From assembly GCA_001179505.1 (NCBI GenBank), contig CDMY01000077.1, positions 145,461 to 209,460 on the forward strand: a stretch of 64,000 nt of DNA, written 5' to 3'. The notes beneath the pieces were generated by a model that was not told the origin of the DNA, did no database searches, and saw nothing but the letters and a program-made list of their open reading frames with translations. Position numbers and translations under genes: made by a program. Origin of the DNA: Vitrella brassicaformis (Eukaryota > Sar > Vitrellaceae). Numbering within the stretch: the first letter of the stretch is position 1; the number at the start of each line of letters is the position of its first letter. Below, piece after piece: positions 33,833-46,000 of the stretch.

Positions 33833-35557
33833 ATGTGTGTGTCTGTCTCTCTGCAGGCAAGCGCTGTCGGTCGGCGGCTGCTACCACCACTTCCAGCATC
33901 TCGGTTGGCGCTGCTGCCCCAAGCACGCGGCGGCCCTACATACAAGGAGGTCGTCGCCATCCACTGCGAGAAGCTCATGCGCAGCCACCCCGACTTCGAC
34001 GCCTTCACACAGATGAGGTCCCGCATGTCACTACTCAGCGAAAAGCAGGGCGGTACAAAGCAGAGTAGTACATTACGGAGACCCTCCGTCGGCTGTTGGA
34101 GAGGTACATACGTTGAGAGGCGTCAGCGGTATGTATACAATACATGCAAAGTGTCTGTCTGCAGACCTGGACCACGCGTAGACGCCTGCCGCAACGTCTG
34201 CCTTTCACAGCTTGGGCGTTAAGATAGCGACATATGGTCCAGCCGACATTTCGAGCCACCCACGATTCCCCAGCACGGGCACAGGGTCCGGCAAGGAGCC
34301 CCTCATGGCTACGGCGTACATGCGCCAGCTCCTTTCGCCTACCTACCACATTATCAACATACCATGGCGACTGCAGAAGGGTTGCGTCGCCATGATAAGG
34401 ATGACGATTCCCCTCGTCCACTTGTGGCGGGAGATGTACCCGTTGGGATACCCCCTCTCGGCTGTCGACTATGCCAGCATCCTCGTCATCGTTGAAGCAC
34501 TCGAGCGCCGCATGCTGCAGCACTCCCAGTTCTATATCCAGCAAAACTGAGGTCAAGAATTCTTGCTTTGTGCAAGTTTTTCTTACCTGGACACACTGTA
34601 CAGTCTTCCCTCACACGACGCACAGTGACCGGCGCCTATCCCCCTGTCGCTCGATAGCGGAGATCTGTCAGATCTACCAGCGATGGAGAAGGGCGAGAAC
34701 TCAGATGAAGAGCAGTAAGGGACTAAAGAAGAGACAGAGAACAACACTTAGCGTTGCCTCTTTGTGGTTTTCATTTTTATCTGTCTTCGTTTGGGTACAA
34801 AACTCTGAAGGATCCTGACGCAACAGAGACATACACCCGTTCGACACGCATCGGGACGGTCGAGATGTGGATCCTGTCCGCTGGGCGTGTCCTTCATGCC
34901 TTTCTAGCGATTGAGGGACGACCTGTGCGTGACGGATCTCGACAACGAGTCGGCGGAGCAGGAAGAGTACTGGGACAATATGCAATGCCTCATCTATGAC
35001 GAGGTCTCAATGCTCAACGATAGCTTCTTCGGTCAGAACGCCACGAAACTGCAGAAGAACCGAAAGACAACGTCGATGACACCGAGGACGTGTCTGCATG
35101 TGCACTTGGAAATTCGGCTCAAGGACTCCGGTGCCGTGCCGTATTCGGCCAAGGAGGTTGGGGTGTATCTTATCTATCTGATAAAAGAGGTGGCCGAATG
35201 TCACCCCGCGTAAGCACCGAGGGAGAGACGGAGTGGGGAATACCTACCCATCCCTTTTGTGCCTGTCTTGGGTTCAGTGATGCGGAGGCATTCAGTCTCA
35301 ACCCAAACGTGCACTACACGTTCGCCAACTTCCTCATGGCCGAGATTCAGCACGGCTTTCGTCTGCTGGACGATTTACGTGTTGAGAACGGTGACGGTCC
35401 GTATTACATCGCCAACTACCGAGCGGCCCTGATCTCGACAACGTCAATGACGTCGAGCATCTTTGCCAAGCCTGTTCTCTACCACCCCTTCGAGAAAGGC
35501 AAGAAGAAAAAGGCGACGCGACGGCGGGCTATATCAAGTAGCTCCTCCTACCATTGA
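33833..35557 (+). pseudogene. Decayed helicase-like sequence, possibly Helitron/Pif1-related
   Basis: Several plus-strand open stretches in different frames show coding character but do not assemble into one intact gene. Around 33930: GPTYKEVVAIHCEKLMRSHP then DFDAFTQMRSRMS. 34212-34550: TYGPADISSHPRFPSTGTGS, AYMRQLLSPTYHII, then VDYASILVIVEALERRML. 34976 onward: QCLIYDEVSMLNDSFFGQNA, a Walker-B-like DEVSML as in Pif1 and Helitron helicases. 35098 onward: HVHLEIRLKDSGAVPYSAKE. 35290-35557: VHYTFANFLMAEIQHGFRLL and a Lys-rich end. No clear Walker A was found. A transposon- or virus-derived relic fits best; short introns joining some pieces cannot be excluded. Confidence 0.45.
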
Positions 35558-36182
35558 GTATTTGAGACGGGATTACAAGGAGGTCAGCCGACGATGTCAT
35601 ACACATTTTATGCATTGGAGGTGATCCCACCCCCTCCCCATCCCCCTTCTCCGATTTCGGAAATGTTTTTGGACTAGTCAGCGAAGGGCATTCATGACAC
35701 TGCTATGGTCTCACCAATGTATTGGGGTTAGTCAAGGAAGGGCATTCATGGTGCTGCTGTGGTGGTGCTTTTATTCGCCCACAGGCACCCCCCCAGGCAC
35801 AGTCCTAGAACACATGCTACGAATAGACATCCATAGCTTGTATTCTTCATGCTACCGGCCGCTCCTCCTTTCTGCTCCTCTCTGTGCATGTGAAATGTGA
35901 ACGCTCTGAATGAGACACAAGTCAGACAATCAACTGCCATGCATCTGTCGGACCGGTGGGCACATGAGTTAAAGCGTATTCGCCTTTATGATATATGACA
36001 TAGAGACGGATGCACGTCCACACACAGACGTCCACACACACACATGCACACACGCAGCGACCGTCATCTCGCAAATTGCTGCTGGCTTAGACACACACTC
36101 TAACTAATATATGCTCACTTGAATTGCCGAGCACAATCACTCACCCGCGCTAATTAGCAGCTAGCTCTCATCGGCCAGCCAA
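35558..36182. other. Spacer downstream of COG1
   Basis: No supported gene. Contains a 30-base imperfect direct repeat (35675-35704 and 35729-35758) and CACACA-rich sequence near 36015-36055. It should contain the COG1 3' UTR. Confidence 0.45.
35675..35758. repeat. Imperfect direct repeat, 54-base period
   Basis: tagtcagcgaagggcattca at 35675 recurs with few changes at 35729; both copies run on for about ten more similar bases. Just downstream of the decayed helicase-like region, so it may be part of the same element. Confidence 0.75.
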
Positions 36183-39100
36183 TCATTCCTTTCTGCCAGC
36201 CTGCCTCTCTGCCCCTCGGTCGTCGGCCGATGCCTTCCAATGGGCGAATTTGCTCCACATCTTGCCGCCCTCTGGTATCGCCGGCATGTTAATGGCCACC
36301 CTGTCCTTCCACTCCGTCACAGACTGACCCGTCACCGTCAATGCCGAAGTCACTCGGCTGGACACCTGGTCACGGAGGAAGCTTGTCAGCGGACCCGACG
36401 GCACCGTAGGCTGCATGCCGTTGACTGCACTAGCCGAAGCCGCTGCGGCACCGTCCCTGCCCCCAAACGGCGATCTGAATGGGGGCGGTGGTGAGGTGGC
36501 AAACCGAGATGCCGGCCCGCCATACAGCGGCGTTGACGCCACCGGCAGCAGGGGGAATCGGGGCGCCACGGGGTTGAGAGTGGGTGCGTTCTGACTGGGC
36601 ACCTGGACGGCACCGGAGGGCTGGAGGGAGTCTGTGGACTGCTGCTGAGTGGGGGGCGCGGGAGTGGGGTGCTGCCGGGTGTGTGCGACGGGGGGGTTGC
36701 TTGCGATGTATTGATGCGCTGGGTTGTAGAGGAATAGGGGCGATAGCAGGGAAGCGGTCCCGCCAGCAAATTGCTGAGCGCAACTCCTGCACGAACGAAA
36801 CAGAAGATACATCATCTCACATGAAGAATGTCGTCAGGGCACCTCGCCCGTCTCACCTGATGGTTGTCTGGTAAGTCATGCGATCAACAAGGTCCTCGAA
36901 GTAGTGCCCCTCCATCAGTGACAGCAGGTGGTTCAGCGACATCACCCACCCGATGCTGCCCTCCTCACGCACAGTAGCTAGCGACGATAGAGAGGGAGAG
37001 GGGCCGTCACCCACCTGGGGCGATGCAGCCGTCACTGCTTCCCGGGCTGGTGGTGGGGGTGGTGGGCGTGTGAGGTCAGTCTTGTTGCCGAGCAGCCACG
37101 CGGGGAGCTTGCAGGACAGGGCCATCTTCAGGAAGGACAAGTCGAACAAAACCTGACACACAAGTGGTCACCAGGCAGAGATCCGAACTGAAACGCCGTG
37201 GGTGTCTCGTCTTGATTGGTTGGCTACCTGAAGTGCATGGCCGAATGACGGCAGGGTCAGCTCTTGGCTCGCCCCGGGGGCTACCGACTGCTGCGTGGTG
37301 GCCGGCTCCCGTTCCCCTCGCCGCCACTTGTGCACGAGGGCTGGTGGGAGGGCCGTGGTGTAGAGGTCCATGCAGAAGCAGGCCAACGCCGTCTTGACGC
37401 CATACAGCAACTCCAGCGACACGTCACCCCGCCTGGCCATCGCACAACACACACAAGGCGATAGGTTCACCCTCCACAGCACACCACCCACAAACCTACC
37501 TTGTGTTGAGGCAGACCTTGAGCAGCCTCTTGCAGATGAGCAGGCACAGGTCGAAGATGTACGCGCACACCTGCACGGGCACTCCCACCTCGCCCTTCCC
37601 CTCGCCACCACCCTCACCCTCCATCGCCACCGCCGCCCACGACGCACCAGCACCCAATGGCGGCGAGTCGAGCGACGGCGACTCAGCAGTCAGCAGCGCC
37701 CTGAAGGAGTGCCGCACAAACTCCGTCTGCGCGTTCAGGATGAGCTGTGTCCAGGCAGCGTATGCGCAGTGGACTGCTCGCGACAGGAGGGTGAGCAGGC
37801 CGGCTCGGTAGGGCAGCAGCGAGGGGTAGAAGTCTGCTTGCGAGAGGAGGTGGGCAAGGTGGGTGGCTGAGGGGGACGACCGGGCGGATATGCCCATGCG
37901 GACGCCGCGAGAGGGCTGGGGTGGGGCATGGGCGGCCTGCACACAGAGCAGAGGGACACAGGAAGGAAGGGGAAACAAGCCGTCATCTTCTGTGCGCTCT
38001 TCCTCTTCGGGTTTGTTGGCTGACCTGTGATGCCTGCAGGAGGTCATCAAGATTGCCTGCCAGCACCACCAGCCTCGTCCTAGAGTGCCGCCACCTGTCC
38101 AGTAGCACCTCCACGCCTCTCTCCTTCTCCCCCTGGTCCACTTCCTCCTTCCACAGCCGGCGCCGCAGCTCCCTGTCCAGCAGCCGCCACAGGGCGTGCA
38201 ACACCACTGCAAGTGACGCCTCTGTGAGACCCTCCTCCTGCGCCACTCCCCCCTCCGTCACTGTCGCGGCATCTGCGATGATGTCACCGATCTGTGCGTC
38301 GAAGTCGGCGATCCATCCTCGCTGGTCGGTGGGAGGGTGCTCCTGTTGCCCGATGCCGATGGTGGAGGACCGTCTCTCGCCGAGTCGTGAGGTGGATCGT
38401 CTGAGGATGGCCTCGCCGATGGGCCGCCAGCTGCTGGGGCCGCGAGTGGGGGGAATGTCGAGGTCGTCCTCGTCTTCCGCCTCCTCGTCGGGGAGCAGCC
38501 CCCCCTTCTCCCTCACATCGTCCTCGGGCATGCCTGACGCAAGCCACCCCACACAAACACAGACAGACAGATATGTCGGCGTGTGTGTGTGTGTGTCTTC
38601 GTTGCGTGGTGCTGGTGGTGGCGCTCACCGAAGTCCAGCGGTATGGCCGCTATCCTCCTCTCAATGATCTCCCTGGCGTGCTCGACATAGCTGAGCTCAA
38701 AGCTGCCCCACAGGTCCACCACTGGCTCTACAGGAGGGGGAACAGCAGCGCTGCCACCGCCGGCCTGTGTGGTGATGGTGGCACAAAGGCCCCGCCATGT
38801 CGGCGGCCATGGCGCGGCCTGGTCCGCTGGCTGCTGCTGGCCGCCCTCTGTTGTTGCGAGCTGATCCGTTAACTCCCGTCTGCGAGCAGCGATCGACGAA
38901 CGCACCTGGAGCGACGGACAAGGAACCGGCCAATGTGACAGACACACGCATGCCGCATGAGTGTGTTTGTTCTAGTGAGGTGTGCTCACCGTGCTGGTGA
39001 GTTGGTGCAGGTGTTTGCAGTAGAGGTCCTCCCTCATGGCAAGCTGCAGCAGCAGCCCATCCAGGTGCTGCTCCACAGCCCCGCCCCAACGCGACAGGAA

Positions 39101-40489
39101 CCCGCTGGCCACCGTCGCCAGCGCACCCCTCACCCTCGCGTCACTCAGGTACCCCTGCAGCCGATCCACCGACGGAAGCACCGTCGGCCGCGACAGGTCG
39201 GTCCAGAACCGGAGCGCCTCATCGCCATGCGTCATTTCGAAGGCCAGGGAGGCCGATGGGGGGCTGGCGGGCGGTCCCGATGTGACCGCCTGGCTGGTCT
39301 GGTGGGTGTAAATGTCCCTCTCGAGCGCTCGGACGATGGCATAAGACGGCGGGCTGGCGGAGGGGAGGAAGGCGCACTTGGCCATAACGATGGTCGCCTC
39401 AAAGACGTAGATGGTGGCCGTCACGTGGTCAGCGATCTCCTCGAGAGCCGTCTCGATCGACGGCGGCTCTGCCTCCTCCTCCACCCCCTCCTCCTCAATC
39501 GCAGGCAGCAAAGGCGGCCGCCCCTCATCCATCGCACCTGCAGCACCAGCAGCCTTCCGCGGGGCCGTCCACGACGACAAGTCAGTGGTGCAGAGGGCCT
39601 GCAGCAGCTCGCTACGCTTGGCCATGAACTGCCGCAGCAGCTGGGTGCCGGCGGTTGCCTCGTGCTGGGCGAACGGCTGGCTGCCGGGCAGAGTGGGCGA
39701 GAGGGAGAGGGAGGGTGAAGGGGTGAGGAGGAGGATGGCCGCCAGGCAGTCCACCGCATGCACCGCTGTGAGGGCGACCGATGCGAGGGACTCGACACAG
39801 TCGGCCACCAGTCGCTGCGGCAGGTCCTGGAACTGCGACCGGTTCTGCCGCACCAGCTGCTCCACACTGATGTCTGTCGGCGACGGCGAGGACGCTGGGA
39901 GGGAGGGGGGCGGGGGATGGGCCGCCCAGCTCTCCTCGATGCTGCGGCGCAGTGACGGCGCCTCGATGAGAATGAGGCTGGTGGCCTCGAGGAATCTGTG
40001 GTCGCGTAGCTTGGCCCAGACGGCAGCCGACAGCTCCAGCAGGTACTTGAGCTTCTTTGCCGTCTCGAAGTGTGCCGCTGTGGCCTGGAAGGGGTCCTCT
40101 TCGTCGGCCCGCCGGCCGCCCAGTGACTCACTCGCCAGCTCACGGAGCGACTTGGTGAGTTGCAGGATGTGTGCCGACGAGTCCTGGGCGGTCCGTGCGT
40201 GTGTGTGCATCTTCGCCAGCAGGTCGGAGCTCTCGATGACATCTCGGTAGCGGGCTCCCACCAGCTGGCGGATCTCCTCCGACTTGCCCTTGATCTCCCC
40301 ATCGGTCTTGTCGAGGATGCTGCGGATGGTCGACAGCTTCTGCTTACGGAACAAATCGTCCACCGATGCCACTCGCATGCCGTTGAGGCCCTGCACAGCC
40401 GCCATCTTCACCAGCTTTCTCCGGCTCTCTTTGGGGTTACAACAGAAGAAGGGTTTTTTGGGGTGAAAGGGTTTCTTTCCCGCTTGCAC
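36183..40489 (-). CDS. COG1: Conserved oligomeric Golgi complex subunit 1
   Basis: Minus-strand gene with a long first exon (40489 to about 38994) and about six further exons, stop at 36183. The N-terminal COG1 signature is clear: VDDLFRKQKLSTIRSILDKT followed by KGKSEEIRQLVGARYRDVIE and SSDLLAKMHTHARTA. COG1 is a lobe A subunit of the COG tethering complex, which holds retrograde vesicles at the Golgi. The rest is divergent but helical, with low-complexity insertions (Pro/Ser runs near 36400-36700) and regions such as LVVLAGNLDDLLQASQ and FYPSLLPYRAGLLTLLSRAV. An in-frame Met at 40405 (MAAVQGLNGMRVASV) sits closer to the conserved block and may be the true start. The head-to-head zinc-finger gene begins about 60-270 bases away. 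Confidence 0.88.
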
Positions 40490-40547
40490 ATCTCTGCAAC
40501 TTGTACTGTCTCCTAGCGATTTCCCCTTTTGTCGCCCTCGGCCCAGA
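40490..40547. promoter_or_regulatory. Very short shared upstream region, COG1 / zinc-finger gene
   Basis: Only 58 bases lie between the outermost possible start codons; with the internal starts at 40405 and 40671 it would be about 265. A two-way promoter is implied by layout; no motif recognised. Confidence 0.3.
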
Positions 40548-43068
40548 GTGCCACCTCGACCCCTAGATCTGTCATCTCTTGCCTCGCGTCCGCATCGGCA
40601 TGCGCCAGTGCGGACGATAAAGGGAAGGGGAAGGGAAGTTCACTTCTCCCCCCTGACCGTTCGTCCTGACATGGTGGAGGCCCCCCCTGATACCGTGGCG
40701 CACACGGAAGAGATCCCTCTCGCCACCCACGACGATGTCGCATCGCCTGCACGCACCCGAATCGACGAGACAACCACCAGGAAGAGGGTGCCCAAGGTAC
40801 GTATCGTGTGTCGTGGGAGGGAGACGACACTCAGGGGAGGAGGCGCATGGACGTCTCCCACATCTGCCTGTGCGTGTGTGGTGACTGGCTGGGTGTGTGC
40901 AGGGTCTGGAGCTGATATGGAACGACCTGCAGGGCATCGAGGACTCCAGCTCCGATGAGGACAGCACGGCCGACCGTGGTGTCCTCCTCTCGACGCCCAC
41001 CTCGTCATGCGCCTTTGTGGGGGAGATCACGGAGGAGATCAAGGCCATGATACCGCGGGACGAAGACGGCAACCTGACCAGCATCGGCTCCATCGAACAC
41101 GCCAAGGACCCCTCCAAGTGCCAGCCGTGCCTCTTCCACCACCGACAGGGGTGCACCAACGGACTCGCATGCAGATTCTGTAAGCAGTGCACACACCATC
41201 GGAGTCTGACCTGACTGGCGGACGGGACGCAGACAGAGGGGAGGAGGGGGGAGACAGGCAGGAGACGGCAGCAACAAGGCAGATCCATCCGCATGGGCGA
41301 ATGCTTGTTGATCTGGGCTGTGTGAGAGCCTATAATCGATCGTGGGTCTGTGTGTGTGTGTTTGTCATGATGGTCAGGTCATTTTCCGCACACTCCCCGC
41401 AAGAAGAGTCGGGCATCAAAGAGGAAACGACTGCGGCAAAAGGCGCAGCAAAACGTTGAGGTGGGAGGGGGGAAGCTCACACCGTCTGTGCCACCCACTG
41501 CCCTACGTGTGTCCCCTCTGTGTGTGTCTAGGATGAGGCGGAGAACGCTCTGTCTCAGACCACTCAACTGCTCCTCTACCAGCCGGCAGCGGGTCAGTCA
41601 CCACAGACACCCCATACAACACACAGAAGACTAGACTCCCCACTTGTCGACTCTTTCACCCTCTGTCTGTGTCTGCCTGTCTGTGTGTGTGTGTGTGTGG
41701 TCAGGTTTTCACCACAAGCTGTTCCCTCCGGTATCTCAGTCGAGGGAGGCCCTCCCGCTGCCCGTCCCCCACACACTCTCTGACCCCGACCCACACACAA
41801 CCACCCGCACCGACCAGAACGACGCCGACAGCCACGCCTCCGAGGACGACTGCCTCGACGAGCGGTCATCCCACTCGCCATTCCTCCCATCCACCCGGCC
41901 GCTGGCGCGTGTCGTGCCGCCCCCTCTCGTCAAGAACGGCGCTGTCGTGGCGGCCACCATGTCGGCTCCGCCGGCATCGGCATCGTCGCAGCCCAGCAGC
42001 AGCAGTGCGCCGGACCCCACTCTCTCGCCGCCATCGGTCGCCTCGACGTCCCCCTTTTCAAACGCCCTCTTCCAGCCGACCCAGACCACCTTCAGCAGCC
42101 AGCAGGGGACCAAGGGGCGATCGCTGTCGTCGCTGCTGCCGCCACAGATGCTCATCAACATCAGCATGGGGCTGCCCGACGACACGCCCACGCCATCACC
42201 CTCACCGCCTGGCGCCCATCCCCTGTCGCTGGTCGACAACCTGCCGGACCTGTTTCAGAGCCCACCGGTGCACTCGTTGCGTGAGAGGGGATGGGAGGGG
42301 GGCGGCGTCCGTGCGCCGCACTCGCCGCCCTCCTCGTCGCACTCACACGCAGGAGCCACCCCGTCTCGCTTCCTCACGCACACACTGGGCGGAGACCTCT
42401 TCGGCGCCCCCACCACCGACACACACAAGCAGCGACCGGCGTTCCTTCGGCTGCCGTCATACCCCCTGCACACACACGAGACCACCACCAGCTTCGGCAG
42501 CTTTGGCAGCAGCAGCACGGGGGTGGGTGTGAGTGTGGGTGTTGGTATGGGTGAGGTGACGCTCGTGAGAGAGGACGGGGGAGAGATCAGACGGAGGAGC
42601 GGCCCCGGCCACACCATCTCAGACGAGACCTCCGAGCACGAGCCGTTGCCGAGCATCATTCCGCCACCCCGCAGCAGCAACTACTGCGACCCCTCTCACT
42701 TGTCCCACACCCTCAGTGCGTCCCGCTCCTACTTCCCTCCGCCCCCACCCGGCTTCTCCCCTCGCAACCGGGACGCCACGTCCATGGCGTCGAATCAAAT
42801 GCCAACCAGCACAACCACCACGACACCAACAGGAGAGGACAGGGGGAGGGGCGTCCTGGGGCGGGTGCCTTCGTACACCTATGCCAGTACCGCTGCTAGT
42901 GCTGCTGCTGCTGCTAGTGTAGGTGGTGGGTCGTTCGGCGTCCGTGGTAGGGGTGGGGGGGGTGAGTGGATGAGGCCGCCTCCCCCGCCCCCACCACCGC
43001 CACCACCGGCTCCCCCACTCGTGGAGAGTAGGGCTAGCGGCATGGCCTCCGGTACCTGGCGGACGTGA
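40548..43068 (+). CDS. CCCH zinc-finger protein, alveolate type
   Basis: Five exons. The start is either 40548 (MPPRPLDLSSLASRP) or 40671 (MVEAPPDTVAHTEE). The zinc finger spans an intron: GSIEHAKDPSKCQPCLFHHR, QGCTNGLACRFC, then after splicing HFPHTPRKKSRASKRKRL. Spacing C-x8-C-x5-C-x2-H and the preceding H-x6-C-x2-C resemble a finger I associate with dinoflagellate and apicomplexan proteins, and imply RNA binding. The join across the intron completes the third Cys codon (T|GT) and places the His directly after it, which supports it strongly. The final exon (from about 41705) is a very long Ser/Pro/Thr-rich disordered tail with poly-Pro near 42975-43015, ending at 43068. Probably a post-transcriptional regulator. 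Confidence 0.8.
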
Positions 43069-46000
43069 CGTGACATGATGTGATGTGATGTGATGTGATG
43101 TGACTGACTTGTACTTTCTGGGTGCGTGGCTGATAGATGTGCGTACTACACACCGACAGGGGAGGGTAAACCAAGGAGGGCAAGGAGGGAGGGGCGTGTG
43201 GTGTGCGGTTGCTTACCTTACTTACTGGGAATGCGTACGTACGGCTGGCTGCATGCACACAGTTGCTGCTTGGCTGGCGAACTGGCTGGCTGACACGACA
43301 CACGCATGCGCATATGCATATGCACAGACATATCTACACCTACATACCCACATACCTATCTACGCGCTATGTTGACCTCGTCCCATCGCATGTCTCCCTC
43401 TTTCCCTCCCTGCCTGCCTGTCTTCCGTCCTGACCGATCGGCCATGGCCGAATGACCGCATTTGTGGCTGACTGACTGGCTGGCTGTCTGGCTGGCTGGG
43501 CGAGTGGGTGTGTATTGTCTTGTCGCATGTATGATCGATCGCATGGCTGTCTGTCCGATAGAGTCATTGATTGATGACAACCGATTTATCTATGCATGCA
43601 TAGCACGATCGCTTGTTGCCCCCCTCCCCCCCACTCACCTTGTCCGTCCGTTTCTCCCCTTCCCCTCCCCGATTGGATTGGATTGGATTGGTGGACTGTC
43701 TGTCTGTCTGCGGCTTGGCTGCTGCGTGCCCTGCATAAGGCTGGCACGGAAGGCGGCCGCCACGACTGGCTGGCTGGCTGGCATGGCTGGGTATATACAT
43801 GTCTGTCTGCATCTATCTATCTAAATCGGTGAGCTTCGGCACGTGTCGGGAGGGGAGGGACGGGCGTGGGATGACTGACTGACGTATGTATTCATTGAGC
43901 TGGCTGTCATTCCTGCATTCGTTCTTTCTTTCTGGCTTTCTTTCTCTTATCACTGCTTCATGCATTGATTCATTCATCGGACGCTCTATATTTGTTTGTG
44001 CGGTGTCATCCATCCATCCAGCCATTCATTATGTAATGATTCATTCGTGCATTCATTCATTCATTCATTCATACGTATCGTCACCCATTTGAGAGAGGGA
44101 GAGGGCGGAAACTTACTAGCTCAGCCACTGACTACCTACCTACCTACTTGCTCATGCTGTCTGTGTGGATGGATGGATGGATGGATCCTCTGTAGGTCGA
44201 TCGCTATCTCGATCGCTATCTCGCTCGACTACTTGCTTGCATGCATACCTTATGCAGCATATGTACTGATTTGCTGCGTACACACGTACCTATCTACCTA
44301 CCTACCTACCTACTTGCTTGCGTAAGTCTTACGGAGGGAGGGCATGGCGGGGCGGATGGGGCTGGTTGGGTTGGCGACTGTCTGTCTGTCTGTCTATACT
44401 GGCTGACGACATGACATCCATGTGTCAGTCAGTCACGCGTCATGACGGTTGTTGCTGGCTGTTGGAAGGAAGGGTGTGCTGTGGGGTGACGGGTGGGGTG
44501 GCTCTGTAGATATGTATACTTGGACAACAGCTATGGCTGGCGGGCTGGTAGCCAGGCCTCTCTCTCCGTCTCCCTCACTCCTTTGCTTCGCTTCCTCACT
44601 CACTCACTCACAGCGTCCCATGCATCAATCAACTGTTCTCTGCTCTTGCTGTCATGACATGATGCTTCTTACGTTGTTCATCCGGCTGATTGGTATGTTG
44701 TATCCATGGGAGCACCTCGGCTCAATTTTCCTGACCGATGCACTCACTCGTCCATACATCCGTCCAGCCATTCATTCACTGCCTGCATGCAGAAGGAAGG
44801 AGGTTTTCTGCTTTTGCCCTCCGCCCTTGTGTGAGTGAGTGAGTGAGTGATCGACCGACCTGTATGTGTCGACACTGGCTGGCTGGCATGACGCACGCTG
44901 CTTTCCGTTTCCCTCTTTATTTCTTTCTTTTCCTTCTCTTTTGTTTTGTTTTGTTTGGGCGGGCGCCTTTGGCTCTGAGGCGATGCGCTTCACTGCCGCC
45001 TTTTTCTAACGTTCTTCATTTGTTTACACATGACGCTTTCGTTTTTCTTCCCTCCACCACTGGTCCGACATGGTGGATGGACGGCACGCTTTGTCCACTC
45101 TTGTACAGTATAGATGGCTGGCTGGCTGTGGCTGCTCACTGACTCCGCTATCGCGCTCCTCTCACTCTTTTCACTCACCTCGTCTCATCTCGTTCGTCGC
45201 AACGACCCAGGGGCACCTGCTGACCAACAGTGCTTCCTGGTGAGGCTGTGCTCGCCCTTGGTGCTAGCCAGCCCTATTCCTTGCTGCCATCTTTCCATCT
45301 TGCTGATCGTCATTTGTGTGAAAGTGCGCGGATGCATGTGTGGCTGTTTGGTTTGACAAACGCGTGAATGGGTGCACATGTACACCATACTGTGGCTGTC
45401 TCAGCTGCTCGCTCGCTCGCTCAACCGCTCGACCGCTCGCTCGCTCGACCGCCTGCCTCTTGGGCCACTTGTCCATTCACCTCTGACTGACTGACATCCG
45501 TACTGACTTATTTACTGACTTACATACTTACTGACTTGCCAACGTACGTACGTACAGCCTTGCGTACATATCATTCATATCTACTCCACTCCCGGCCCTG
45601 CCATGCATACTTGCATGCAATGAGTGTATCCATTCATTCATTCATTACATCATCGAATCGATTCACTCATGCACAGTAGACAGACAGATTTAGGTCTCGC
45701 CCTCTCGACCCGATCCGCTCCGCTCCGCTCCGCTCTGGGGTCTATCTACTCTAACGCTCCTCTGTCTGCCGCCCTTTTCGAGAAGAACCTTTGCGTATGT
45801 ATGTATGTGTGTGTGTGTGTGTGTGCATCACTTTGACCGACGGACAGCGAAGGCATGCCTGCACCAGTGCTGCTGGCTTTCCAGGGGGGGATGGATGCAC
45901 ACGCAGGCAGGCAGGCGGGCAAGCAAGGCAAGCAGGCTGCCCTTTTTATAACATGGTGTCATTACTTGCTCATTCACTGCTCATCTTGACAAGCAGCAAC

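Noticed and set aside
38957-39718. 253-residue plus-strand open frame opposite COG1
   Set aside because: COG1 exon 1 is conserved on the other strand; this frame has no family signal and is Arg/His-rich as expected for antisense.
45114-45356. Open frame in the desert with a signal-peptide-like start
   Set aside because: Hydrophobicity arises from T/C-rich simple sequence; no homologous motif, no splice partners, and many similar chance frames are present around it.
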